Assembly: GCA_000442125.1 (NCBI GenBank)
Contig: KE546965.1
Span: 2,728,001 to 2,792,000, forward strand
DNA: 64,000 nt
DNA from: Opeltia flavorubescens
Taxonomy: Eukaryota > Ascomycota > Lecanoromycetes > Teloschistales > Teloschistaceae
Direction: 5' to 3'
Shown: positions 34,370 through 44,505 of the stretch, piece by piece
Numbering within the stretch: the first letter of the stretch is position 1
Layout: each line of letters begins with the position of its first letter
Made by a program: the position numbers and the translations under genes
The notes under the pieces: model-generated
Databases searched by the model: none
What the model saw: the letters and a program-made list of their open reading frames with translations, nothing else
Told to the model about the DNA's origin: nothing

Positions 34370-37300
34370 ATGACAGAAAACCCACAGCTAGCGAAACTCT
34401 GCCAGGTGTGCAAGCAAGTCAATTTCCTAGCTATTCTGACACCTCGTGAAAAGACTGAAGATGGCTTTCGGGCACTCTATCGACCCGAGCTCAGCGGACA
34501 GGGCGGAAGCCCGTCGATGAGGTGGGGGACGTATAGCAAGCTGCATCGTTCTCACGGGGCTGCTGACTATTCACCACGTATCCGGACGGTTGACTATGAT
34601 ACCTTGAGCCAATCGACTGTGTCGAATTATGGCGAACCCGAGGCTACGGCGTTTCTAGGACAACCAAAGGCAGCAGAAGAAAGAGCAGATGATCTGCCCG
34701 GTAGTCAATGTGAAATTCGCTTAATTTCGGGTGAATCAGTCCAAGTAAAATCGAGAGACGTCGTTCAAGCGAGCAAAAATCGCAATGACTTACATGCTCC
34801 ATCATTCTCCGAGGACACCCTCCTTCCCCTGAAGCCCAAGCCTTGCACGGAACCAACTTGTTCTGTTCCAAATGCAGTCACTGAGGAGACTCTCGCTGCT
34901 ATTGACGGTGAAGCTCTACAAGACAAAGAGTATGACAGGGCGGACCATAGCGGACAAGCTTGGTTCGACGATGGCGGCTCTGGAACAGATAATGACGGCG
35001 ACGACGAGGAAGAAAACGAATCAGGGCAAGAGAGCGATCACCAACCATCTGTATCAACATGGAATCATAGTAGTCATTTTACGGAAATCGACAGAATTGA
35101 CCTTGGAAAACAGGCCGAAGGAATGTGGGACTACGAAGACGGCCATCTGTACTATCTGGGTTCAATCTGGGATCTCCGTTCGCGCAGGCACGAGTGCGAT
35201 CTTTGTCGGCGACTTTGGCGCCGTATTCGTCGAAATCCGGACATCAAAACTAAATTCCTTACCAAAAGCCGCTGCATTTTTAAGCTGATTGAGCTGACTG
35301 GAAGGAGAACTGACGAATCAGGCAAGGAAGTATCCATGCTCAATTTGGTTTTCATATACGGATATAAGTTGGGTAATCGGAGACACGATAATTGGATTAC
35401 ATTAGCACCATACATCTTTCAAGGGGCCCATAGAGACTTGCTCGACCTGGGAAGGTCCACCCCCGCATATCAGAGCATAGCTTTTCACGATAGGTTTTGG
35501 GGCGAGGCAAGATCACGAAAGGCTGTGTGCGACTTTGACTTGATCAAGAAGTGGGTTCGGAAATGCGAAATAGAGCATGGGCATCCCCAACTTAGATGGC
35601 CTGCTAGGATGAAAATTCGACTTATCGATATCCAACGCAATTGCTTGATCAAATGGGATGAATCACTATGGGAAATACCTCGATTCGTGGCCCTTAGCTA
35701 CGTATGGGGCATGTCACGGCAAAAAGTTATGCTAACAAAAGAACGTTTGGTTGACTTCAAACGACCCGGTTTCTTCGACCAGCCTCTCGACCAGACCATC
35801 CGCGATGCGTTCGAGGTTGTCTCTCAGATCGGAGAAAGGTATCTATGGATCGATGCACTGTGCATCCTTCAAGACGTACAGCAAGACAAAGCAGACCAGA
35901 TACCTCTGATGGATAAGATCTATGGCAGTGCAGTTCTAACAATTGTTGCGGCTTGTGGTGATGATGCTGGCGCTGGTCTTCCGGGCGTAAGGAAGGGCAC
36001 TCGAAGAGGAAATATGCTCGTGCTAGAGCTAGACGGCATACGGATCTGCCGTCGAATTAGGTCGAACCTCTTCGCGACCCACCTCGCCGTTGGATTCAGG
36101 GATAATTACCTTGATTTAGACTCCGTGTATCCCTCACGGGCGTGGACTTTCCAGGAGGGTGTCCTCTCAACAAGAGTGCTTGTATTCACGAAAGAGCAGG
36201 TCTACTTTGAATGTGAAAGGTGTACTTGGTGTGAAGAGACGCACTGGGAGTCTGATGAGGTTGACTTCATCGGTTGGAGGGCTATAAAGAATCCCACTGC
36301 GGACGACCTTTGGGAAGATAACTTCGACCGGAACGCCTATGATGGACCATCAGATCACTCAGGGCAGCCAAAATCCCCTGACCTCACATACGCTAATATT
36401 GTGAGGATATATTCGTCAAAAATCCTGACACATGATGATGATATTCTGAACGCTTGTCGAGGCGTTCTATCATCAATCGAGGAGAGAGAACAGTCTGATT
36501 TCTTTCATGCACTACGCACAGAACATTTCGGCAACGATCTCTTGTTCAACTTAGGACGAATCCTTCTCCCAAGATTCCCTCTTCAGACATCCATGGAATG
36601 TGGCTTTCCATCGTGGTCATGGCTTTCTTGGAAAGGGCGGATTGGGATCACAAACGAACCGAGACATAACAGTGCAGATCCTTTCGACGACCTGTGCCCA
36701 TGGGATGGAGTCAAGTGCTATACCTTGGAGTTGGATAATCTAAGGCAGAAAACTCTACGGCTGTTGAACAAATCAGGCGGATGGCGTTTCGAAAGTGATT
36801 ACATCCGGGAGCCAGAAAGAGGTTGTTGCCATTTGGTTAATTATATGGATGGCTTCGAAGGCTACGATCATTGCACTGACGTACCTCAATACTGCCAAGA
36901 TATCGCTCTGTCAGATCTCCAGTCGCTTACGACCTTTAGACAGCTGCTCCCAAATTTTCACATTGCCTTCCGTACATTCGCTACTACCGCTTACCTACAA
37001 ACAGAAGACGATCCGGCAAACAAATCTGGTGAATTGGCTTATCCCATCCGAAACTTGTACGTTTGCAGGGATATCACCATTGGAGCCAAACCTAATCCGA
37101 CTCGCGCGCCCGAAACAGCAGAACAAGCCGCGGCAAGGAAAACCTTCGCGGCGCTCCCCCGCGCATATGAGCGTGGGGAGCAAATAGGTAGCTTGCCCCA
37201 GAATACGCCCTATCGGAATCTGGGCGAGGATATGAGGGCTATCCCGGATGACGTTTACCGATTATTGTGGATGAATAACAACCAGGCACCAACACTGGGC

Positions 37301-37462
37301 CACTTGTTATGCAAACCAGCTTCGGGTACTATCCCTGATCATGATAATTGGGAGGGGGTAATACTGGAGCGAGTTTGTGCTGTGAGGGGACCGAGGCATA
37401 TTCTGTGTAGGCATCGGCAGGAGGAATTTGCTGCAAGCTGGGGGCTGGTCATCCTTGGGTAG
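34370..37462 (+). CDS. HET-domain protein (heterokaryon incompatibility)
   Basis: One uninterrupted exon of 1030 residues. The ATG at 34370 (MTENPQLAKLCQVC) is preferred, because the longer frame only adds a non-ATG start. The HET domain lies around residues 438-540: 'RFVALSYVWGM', 'LDQTIRDAFEVVSQIGERYLWIDALCILQD', 'MDKIYGSAVLTIVAACG', then 'GLPGVR'. The downstream 'SRAWTFQEGVLSTRVLVF' is the usual HET continuation. Two CxxC pairs precede it ('LCQVCKQV' near residue 11 and 'HECDLCRRLW'), with an acidic linker (GTDNDGDDEEENESGQ) between. HET proteins trigger cell death when incompatible hyphae fuse; no NACHT or repeat domain is fused here. The gene looks whole. Confidence 0.92.
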   Translation: MTENPQLAKLCQVCKQVNFLAILTPREKTEDGFRALYRPELSGQGGSPSMRWGTYSKLHRSHGAADYSPRIRTVDYDTLSQSTVSNYGEPEATAFLGQPKAAEERADDLPGSQCEIRLISGESVQVKSRDVVQASKNRNDLHAPSFSEDTLLPLKPKPCTEPTCSVPNAVTEETLAAIDGEALQDKEYDRADHSGQAWFDDGGSGTDNDGDDEEENESGQESDHQPSVSTWNHSSHFTEIDRIDLGKQAEGMWDYEDGHLYYLGSIWDLRSRRHECDLCRRLWRRIRRNPDIKTKFLTKSRCIFKLIELTGRRTDESGKEVSMLNLVFIYGYKLGNRRHDNWITLAPYIFQGAHRDLLDLGRSTPAYQSIAFHDRFWGEARSRKAVCDFDLIKKWVRKCEIEHGHPQLRWPARMKIRLIDIQRNCLIKWDESLWEIPRFVALSYVWGMSRQKVMLTKERLVDFKRPGFFDQPLDQTIRDAFEVVSQIGERYLWIDALCILQDVQQDKADQIPLMDKIYGSAVLTIVAACGDDAGAGLPGVRKGTRRGNMLVLELDGIRICRRIRSNLFATHLAVGFRDNYLDLDSVYPSRAWTFQEGVLSTRVLVFTKEQVYFECERCTWCEETHWESDEVDFIGWRAIKNPTADDLWEDNFDRNAYDGPSDHSGQPKSPDLTYANIVRIYSSKILTHDDDILNACRGVLSSIEEREQSDFFHALRTEHFGNDLLFNLGRILLPRFPLQTSMECGFPSWSWLSWKGRIGITNEPRHNSADPFDDLCPWDGVKCYTLELDNLRQKTLRLLNKSGGWRFESDYIREPERGCCHLVNYMDGFEGYDHCTDVPQYCQDIALSDLQSLTTFRQLLPNFHIAFRTFATTAYLQTEDDPANKSGELAYPIRNLYVCRDITIGAKPNPTRAPETAEQAAARKTFAALPRAYERGEQIGSLPQNTPYRNLGEDMRAIPDDVYRLLWMNNNQAPTLGHLLCKPASGTIPDHDNWEGVILERVCAVRGPRHILCRHRQEEFAASWGLVILG

Positions 37463-38680
37463 AGAGAGTTCCATGGATGAGTGCGCAGGTCTCCTCCGAC
37501 AGGAGGTAATTGGCTACCAGTACAGGGCAGGCAGAATTCGGCGACGGGAGCGGCAGCAAAATTAGTACACGCTCAAATTCACCACCGTATACCCTTAAAG
37601 AGCATAACGTGTTGTCCGCTGTTTGGGCTCCCACCTTGCGCGAGCCATTTTCAGAGCAAGTACTCACACGCACTCCATGCAAACATCCGACGAAACATCT
37701 TCGAGGTTTCGATTTGGAGCAGTAATACTCTCACGGTGCGGGGTGCAACATTATGCATGTTGACATCACGTAAATCATCTATACACCAACTCTCGGATAT
37801 TATGGTGGGAGGGGCTCATCTGAGATCTTTCGATCTTTTAAATCTCACCCAGAATGGATTCATACATGCAGATACATGGAGTGGGGTTTGGGCTTCCATT
37901 GCGAATTTCGCATATGCTCTACTGGTCTAGAACTACGACATTGGCTCATTGGACAACGATCATCCTATCAGAGAATGTACGCGACACACCAACATATATA
38001 AAAGTCTGACTGGAACGACAGCTCATTGGGTCCAAGAACCCATTCATCCATCTCAGATCTTCTGGTAGGCACGTGGCCCCCAACAGCAAGGCCGCGAGGT
38101 AGGACTATCACCCCCAGTGCCCGAGCATGAGCGTAGCGATTTGGTACAGATACTATGCATGAACAGAAAGCGTAAATAACCAGCCGTCGAAGTCCTGGAT
38201 TCTATTCGTTCATCTCGTCTGTACACACACAACATGTGTGGTGATCGAACCCCAAGATGCATACGTTTGTCGTCTTTCCCCTCTTTCTCTTGATCGAAGA
38301 CTCTTTCTCCCATCGGAAGCACCATCGAAAGGTATAGCATGATGCAAATAGAAATCACATGTCGAAAACGGGCACGCAGAGTAAGCTATGTCAGGAAGGA
38401 GTTACGCAGTGTCCACACATGTTGGTTGCACTCTGGATGCAGAGAATCTGCGAAAAGGCGTCACTTTTCGAAATCAACCTGCATCGAACGTAAATTACCG
38501 ACAGAAAGTATCTCCGAGGTCGTCCTTTCCAGGTATATATATAATGCCTGTGTCACCTCGCTTTCACTTCTCATGTCCACAAGATCCTCATAGCTTCTTT
38601 GACGAATCCAGACCCTTTGTATATCACTATTGTAACCAACAGCGAATTGACATACCTATTGCTCATCTCGCTTACAAGTC
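37463..38680. other. Intergenic stretch
   Basis: About 1.2 kb without a supported gene. A plus-strand frame at 37481-37930 is open for 149 codons but shows no family features and no clear start context. Confidence 0.4.
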
Positions 38681-40087
38681 ATGGCTGTTGCATACCCAGA
38701 AGGGGAATGCTTCTTCCAACGGTCCAAGCTCGACAACGCTTATTATCATGCCAATAATCCGAAAGACTTCTACAGCTACATGATGATCGAGTATGTCTGG
38801 AACGCGGAAGCTGACCATGGATCACGGAACTGTAAGACTTCAAGTGGAGGCCATCGCCATCCACGATCCGGGTATCAGATCGTCAGGGGATCTAATTGGG
38901 GAACTGACTATGGCAATTGGACTCATCTTCCATTTGGCTTTGGGCCTGACTGTGACAAAATCTCGAGGCGTACGGACCATGAACTTTGTACTACTGGGAA
39001 TGTGTTTAAGGATCGTGAGAATGGGGGCTCTTATCAGGTGAGCGATATATCTACGAATCGTTTCGTTGCCACTGAATCACCCAGCCATGGTTTATGATGG
39101 TGCCGATGCCTACGAGGGAAGAACGATGGATGTGGATTGACGTAAGCATTTTTTACCTCTGTGACAGCTCTGAGAAGCAACTAACCAAGACAGATGTTAA
39201 CTTACATCCGAGCCATATACCTCCCAGTCGCCTGGTCCGTGAGCAAAGACCACGCAGATCTCTGCTCCTACGTCCAAGTTAATTTCGCACTCGGCCGTAC
39301 CGTCAAAGTCTGGCACGGCGAAAACCTCTTCAAAGACGTCAAAACCGACCAAGTCCTCGGCCTCATGAAAGATGAGTACCGCACCCTGGCCCTAAACGTC
39401 ACGGGTCTCATCGAGCTCCTCACCCTACCACGACAACTCCGCAAGGATAATTGCTACAACCTCAAACTCATTAAATTGCAGGATCCCAATAGCCTCCAAC
39501 CCACTCAGAAAGCCGAGAAAACTCAGCGCAATTACGCGGATATCAGTTGGCTTACCATCGCGAGCGGAAATTTCGGTCTAGATCTCACGTGGTCACCCCC
39601 GCAGAAATCCACCTGGCAGGAAAATTTCATCAAAAACACCATCAACGTCGCTTTAGGCTTCGTCCCCGGCGCCGGCCCCTTCTTACAAATCATGTTCTCC
39701 GTCGGCTGGACCCTAGTAAGCGAAGAGGACCCCGACGCCGCCTTCAAGATCCTCAAAGATCTTTGCCCAGGAGTCGATCTCACGGAAAAAATCATGCAAG
39801 AGCTTATCGCTTCGGCGAAAGAGACCCGGGCGTTCTTGCCGGATGGATGGGTTGAGTTGGGTTTGAGCGCGAAGAAGGGGGTTGTGGAGGTTAAGGTTGG
39901 GGAGAGGGCGATTGAGGCTATGGATAAGATGTTGCCGATGTTGATGCAGAAGGAGGTGTTGGATGCGACGGGGAATAGCCCTGATAAGGAGCCGGGGAAG
40001 ATTAGTGAGGAGGGTGGGGAGACGCTGGTGGATAATCCGGTGGGGGAGTTTATGGATGCGACGCAGGTTTTGATTGGGGTTGCGTGA
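38681..40087 (+). CDS. Unrecognised 435-residue protein
   Basis: Three exons (38681-39037, 39085-39141, 39194-40087) joined in phase 0 by introns of 47 and 52 nt; the second has a clear ACTAAC branch. There is no signal peptide. The N-terminal ~230 residues are aromatic-rich ('FYSYMMIEYVWNAE', 'RWMWIDMLTYIRAIYLP', 'VNFALGRTVKVWHGENLF') and look like a beta-rich domain. The C-terminal half is helical, with a hydrophobic, Gly/Pro-containing segment 'NVALGFVPGAGPFLQIMFSV' of about 25 residues that could be a membrane-inserting hairpin, followed by 'FKILKDLCPGVDLTEKIM' and an acidic tail. Codons turn G-ending near the 3' end, as in the spherulin-like gene. I do not recognise the family, and function is unknown. 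Confidence 0.7.
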
Positions 40088-41176
40088 TTTGAGATTTTGG
40101 GGGGTTGATACGTGAGTGTGGGATATGGGGATTAATGTGGTGGATCAATTCGGAATTCGGGGTTATCCTATATCGTTGTATTACTCTCTTGTTCAGCACG
40201 GAACCTATAGCGTCGCTATTCTCTTATCGTCAGCTCGAGGTTTAGAGGCGTCTCATGGCTAGCCATTCAACATGGTATACTCATAAACGCTCTCTTAGTT
40301 TCACTAATAATACCACTGAGCTAGGAAAAGGGTGATCGTCTAGACACTCTTACTTTTTTCAAGTGTACACCAATTAGTCTTGCTACTATCTGTTGCTCGG
40401 CTGTCGTGTTATTTGACTGATGATACTTCAACATACATCGGCACCTCGAGATTTAAGAGTATATCCTATGAATTTGGTCAGAAAGTTTACAATGATACCT
40501 CGTCTAAGGTGCCAATGTCCTCTCTCAATATCTAACGTCAAATTCTGAGCTGAACAGGCAAATTGGGACCGAAATTGATTGTTAGTATAAGCGAAAGGCG
40601 TGTTAAATTACGTCGCTGCTGCTATAGGAAGGAGTTGTATCGATGGGAAACCGGAACGCCCATGGAGAACTATACGAATAAGGACTAGCAACAAATCTCA
40701 TTGCCTGATAAGTGATCCTTCAATGCTAAAATGAACTCTATATAATAGAAGGAAAAGAAATCGATTATCTGGACTCGATGCCTCTGTACCCCTTTGGGTG
40801 TAAAAAGGTACGCTCTCCTAATATGAAGTGGGAATGTTGTTTTGTTTAATATATTCGAATGTTTGGCGCTTTTGTGGTGCTGAGTTATTGCTTTTGTATT
40901 TTATTTTTATTTTCTTTTGAAAAAGGTTTGTGAAACGCGTCCTTCAAGGTATCGATATTAATGTGTTCTTCATTAGTGAGTTCTATTCAGCTTATGATCG
41001 TGGGAAACCCGCGCAAATATCCAGGCTAAAATCTCTTTTCTCCGAGATAATTTCTAGAGCTAAGAGAAAACGGAAATGTCTTCGCGAAACACAGCCAGCT
41101 TACAGTAGTACATTGTACGTACGCGATCCTTCATCAAGCCTTTATTATCCTTCCGACAGCACAAGATACTCTTGAC
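40088..41176. other. Intergenic stretch
   Basis: About 1.1 kb. A plus-strand frame at 40930-41175 (81 codons, basic) ends one base before the next gene's ATG; it could be leader sequence and is not called. Confidence 0.4.
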
Positions 41177-42652
41177 ATGTCCACAGCAATGGTCCGAAAA
41201 GAGGCTGAACTAGAAAAAGTCTCTCGTTCCCTCATTTCCCTCCATTCTCTCTTCACCAAATTCCCTCCTCTCCACTGGCTTTCGAAGGTATTCTCTAAAA
41301 CACAACCCAACTCAATATTGTCACACCCTAAAAAGCAAGAATTCCAACATCTTCAAGTTGAATGGGATAGCGTTTTACTTGACTTTGAAAAGCGCGATGC
41401 CTTTATATGCCGATTGATAAGTGACTATGGGCAGCAATATGCAATAGACTTCCTAAAATGGTCGAAGATGACTAGAGAACAGAACTCGGTGAAGAGAGAT
41501 GATGATGGTTATTCGAATGAGGAATTTCTGACTTGTCTTGAGCTGGCGGATTGGAAGGGACGTAACATTCCCTTATGCACCGTGAATGGACGCCTTTGGA
41601 GCCGATACGTGTCGATAGAGCCGGATTTCTATCTCGGATGTTTTGATGGGGTACCGCTTGCTGTACGTCTTAATGGACGGATTTTGAAGCCTCCGGAGTC
41701 GGACTGGAGTTGTTATGGTGTTGAATATGTCAATCCACCGTCGCTGCTGGGCTTGAGGTATCAGCCGCTGGACGCAAAGCTCACAGCCGAGTCTTTTCTT
41801 TTTGTCACGCTGGGTGAGTCGTTTTATTGATAGGCCGTGATGCAAGCTTCTTCGCGATTAAATTAGCTAACCGCTACTAGGAAACATTTTTTCCCTCCAA
41901 AACGCAAAGCTTGGCAGATGGAACGACACCGACTTCATCTTATTATTGGAGGTCAACAGCTCCGGAGGAAAAGGCGATTTCTACCTCTGTCACCGCTCTA
42001 CCGCTTCAGACCTTGACAGTGGGCATATTGAATGCGGTAAGAAGTTGGGTTTCTTGCAGAAATTTCCTGGCGCACGGACTGCTTTTTCTCTTGCCAGAAT
42101 AGTACCTGCGGCTTTTGAGGAAGGATGGATGGGCTCTATCGCCTTGGAGCCGCTAAAAAAGCTGGTGCAAGGTGGGCCTGCCATTGATATTGTGCCGGTC
42201 TCTGATTTGGGCTTGGAGGTTGCGGAGACGGGGGTGCGAGGAGAGTGGTCTGCGGGTTTCCCTCCGATACCGCTATTTGCGGTTGGGCAAGGGGTAGAAG
42301 GTATGTGTCTATTTTAGGCAAGGTTTGGCCTGAATTTATGTGAGATGTGATTGATATCCGTTCAGTATAGAGCCTGGGCCTTCCTCCACACGTCAACCTC
42401 ACCTCGTACGTCGGTGCCAAATACCTGCTAGAGCGCGGACAAGAGTATAATGTACTTTGGGGTGAAGCAAACGCATGGCTGTTTGCCTTGCCAGCTTCGA
42501 TAGTCAAGTCTTTCATGGTTCTTGTTGCAGTTGACCACTTAGCGAAATCCACTGTGCCGCCATCAGCGCTAGGTGCTAGCAAACTGCAGCAGAACAGTTT
42601 TCGGGCAGGGATGATCCCTAGGAAAATGACATTCTTTGTCCTGCAGTTGTAA
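41177..42652 (+). CDS. Unrecognised protein, probably three exons
   Basis: Exon 1 is 41177-41813 and exon 2 starts at 41881, joined through a GTGAGT...CTACTAG intron of 67 nt ('FVTLG|NIFSLQ'). Exon 2 continues to about 42301, where a GTATGT donor follows 'FAVGQGVE'. A third coding stretch from 42371 to the TAA at 42650-42652 reads 'LGLPPHVNLTSYVGAKYL...' for about 93 codons. The obvious acceptor (TTCAG at 42365) brings in a stop before this stretch, while the next AG (42370) needs a phase the GTATGT donor does not give, so the exon 2-3 join is unresolved: an alternative donor (GTAGAA at 42293) would keep frame. No signal peptide and no known domain; a mixed alpha/beta composition with repeated 'F(L)LLLEV', 'FYLCHRS' strands. 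Function unknown. Confidence 0.6.
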
Positions 42653-43017
42653 ATTCTACAACGATATATCCTACGCATATACTGACTCTGCTGTGGCGGC
42701 CAGAGAGATAGCTGAAGCCTGTACAGCTGTACAGAAAATATCTTGTGATATCTTCGTCAACTATATTATGATTATTTTGTCGATTATGCAGTCATCATCG
42801 TTATCATGCATTTTATCATTATTCCCATGCATCCAACGTTCATACAGTCGGGATTCAAAGATACATTGAACGACCTTGGTGCTTTAAATATCCATTAATT
42901 ATACTACTAGCCTTCCTAAGGCGTAGAGACACGAATGACTAGGTGCCCTCCAAAATTATTCTAATAGAACCTGTCCCCTAATGAAGTCCGTACTGAAACG
43001 TGTCCCCGAGAAACAAA
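42653..43017. other. Short AT-rich spacer
   Basis: About 365 bases between convergent genes; nothing recognisable. Confidence 0.4.
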
Positions 43018-43554
43018 CTAAACGGCACCTAGCAAACCATTATCAGCCTCTAAATCAATCATATTAACCCCAAGGTACAAGTCGGAGCATACATCCGCAG
43101 CAGGTACATTCAACTTCATCGTAGCAGACTGGAATCCCCCGAACGTAGCATCGGAAGTAGCCTTCTGCATCGTCGCCGCGGTTAAACTATCAGGCGTGAA
43201 CATAAAGCTCTTTGGCGTCACCGCCGCCCCTGTCCCAGCCTCGACTCCAGGGACGTCAAAAGTACAAGCCTTTGCAGCTTGCACTTGTGCATTTTCCGTT
43301 CCAAGCAAACGTCCATAAAAGAAGGAGAGGAGATCAAAGCTCTTTGTGCTGGTCCCTTTGATCGTTAGTCCGGGGGTGCGATTAGGAATGAGGAGGCCGT
43401 TGGCGATGTAGGTTTTCTTGGTGTTGGAAATGACGCCGCGCGAGATGCCGGCAGTGCCCGCGGATTGGTAGATAAAGCTTGTGAAATTTATGCCTTGGTA
43501 GGAGATGAGACGGTGTTTGCGGCGACTATGAGGCTGAGGGGTTAGGTTGTCGAG
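43018..43554 (-). CDS. C-terminal part of a secreted-type fungal domain protein, start not found
   Basis: An open stretch of 179 codons begins directly after an acceptor-like CGCTAACATCAAAAG (branch plus AG) and ends with TAG at 43018. It reads '...ISYQGINFTSFIYQSAGTAG', 'TYIANGLLIPNRTPGLTIKG', 'KSFDLLSFFYGRLLGTENAQVQ', 'ACTFDVPGV', ending 'YLGVNMIDLEADN'. The block order YxGxxF - LLIP - FDLxSFFYGxxLG is one I associate with uncharacterised secreted ascomycete proteins. No upstream exon with a signal peptide is evident; an ATG at 43733 opens only 'MLRFEARRPQAS' before a weak donor. It is probably a truncated copy, or the first exon is hidden. Confidence 0.5.
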   Translation of the reverse strand, partial: LDNLTPQPHSRRKHRLISYQGINFTSFIYQSAGTAGISRGVISNTKKTYIANGLLIPNRTPGLTIKGTSTKSFDLLSFFYGRLLGTENAQVQAAKACTFDVPGVEAGTGAAVTPKSFMFTPDSLTAATMQKATSDATFGGFQSATMKLNVPAADVCSDLYLGVNMIDLEADNGLLGAV

Positions 43555-44505
43555 CTTTTGATGTTAGCGCGATCCTTTTTGTTGCTGATAAGGTGTGTGT
43601 TATGTTTGCCCTGGTTATTGGACTCGAAGTACGTCCACACAGGCGAAGCAAAGACTATTCAAAAGATGCTAGTTGCGCTATGGAATCATAAGCCTACCGA
43701 TGCTTGAGGTCTTCTAGCTTCAAAGCGCAGCATGCCGAACGATTCGATGTATATATCATACTCCATCGGAATAAAATACGGGGTAAGAAATCATGATTTT
43801 TTACACCTTTTCATCTAAGATGATCAAATTATTAAATACAAAATCGCTGGTAAAATGATTCTCGAAGCTGATAGGGACGACGCAGGAAGAGAGCTCCTAA
43901 TATTGAGCCAGAGCGATGCTGGATGTTTTAGTTTCTAATCTTAGGATGAGATTCTTGGGTTTGTGCTCAACTTCCTCACATCCTCTCCGTAATCTGTATT
44001 AAGAATCTTCCACTGGCATGTTCCAAAATGAATGAAATCCTTTCCGACCTTATCTTTGCTGCGAAGTATACCACGTATGATAGAACAGGTCTACTGAATA
44101 TAGATCCGTCCATGACTATGTTCGCTAGCTTCAACCTTACGTAGGTAGACATACAAGTCTTTACTGCCATGGTGAGGATCAAGGTCTTGCTGCCAGGACG
44201 GTAGAAAAATGTTATTTCTTGGATCATAAAGTATTGAGAGTAGGTAGTAGTGACTCATGGCGTCTTAGTACGCTTGTTTCAGAGAATCGTCGTCGTCGTC
44301 CAAGTGAAGCTCGATTGTGTTAGATCCTAGTATGCTGACTTGTGATATTCCCGGCTAAGCCTTGAAGACGACTTGACGACTTCGTTGAGCACGCATTTGA
44401 GGCTGCGCCAGCTAGTCCGAGGCGCAGCTTTCTGTCCATTTTTTGACTCTGGTATCCATGGAAAAGATTCTCTATATAACAAAGTATGGCGAATCACCAG
44501 CTGCG
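43555..44505. other. Intergenic stretch
   Basis: About 950 bases with no supported coding region. The 83-codon minus frame at 43976-44227 has no domain. Confidence 0.4.

Noticed and set aside
37481-37930. 149-codon plus frame after the HET gene
   Set aside because: No start context, no domain, no codon preference resembling neighbours.
40930-41175. 81-codon frame directly before the gene at 41177
   Set aside because: Ends before the ATG; no domain; probably leader or chance.
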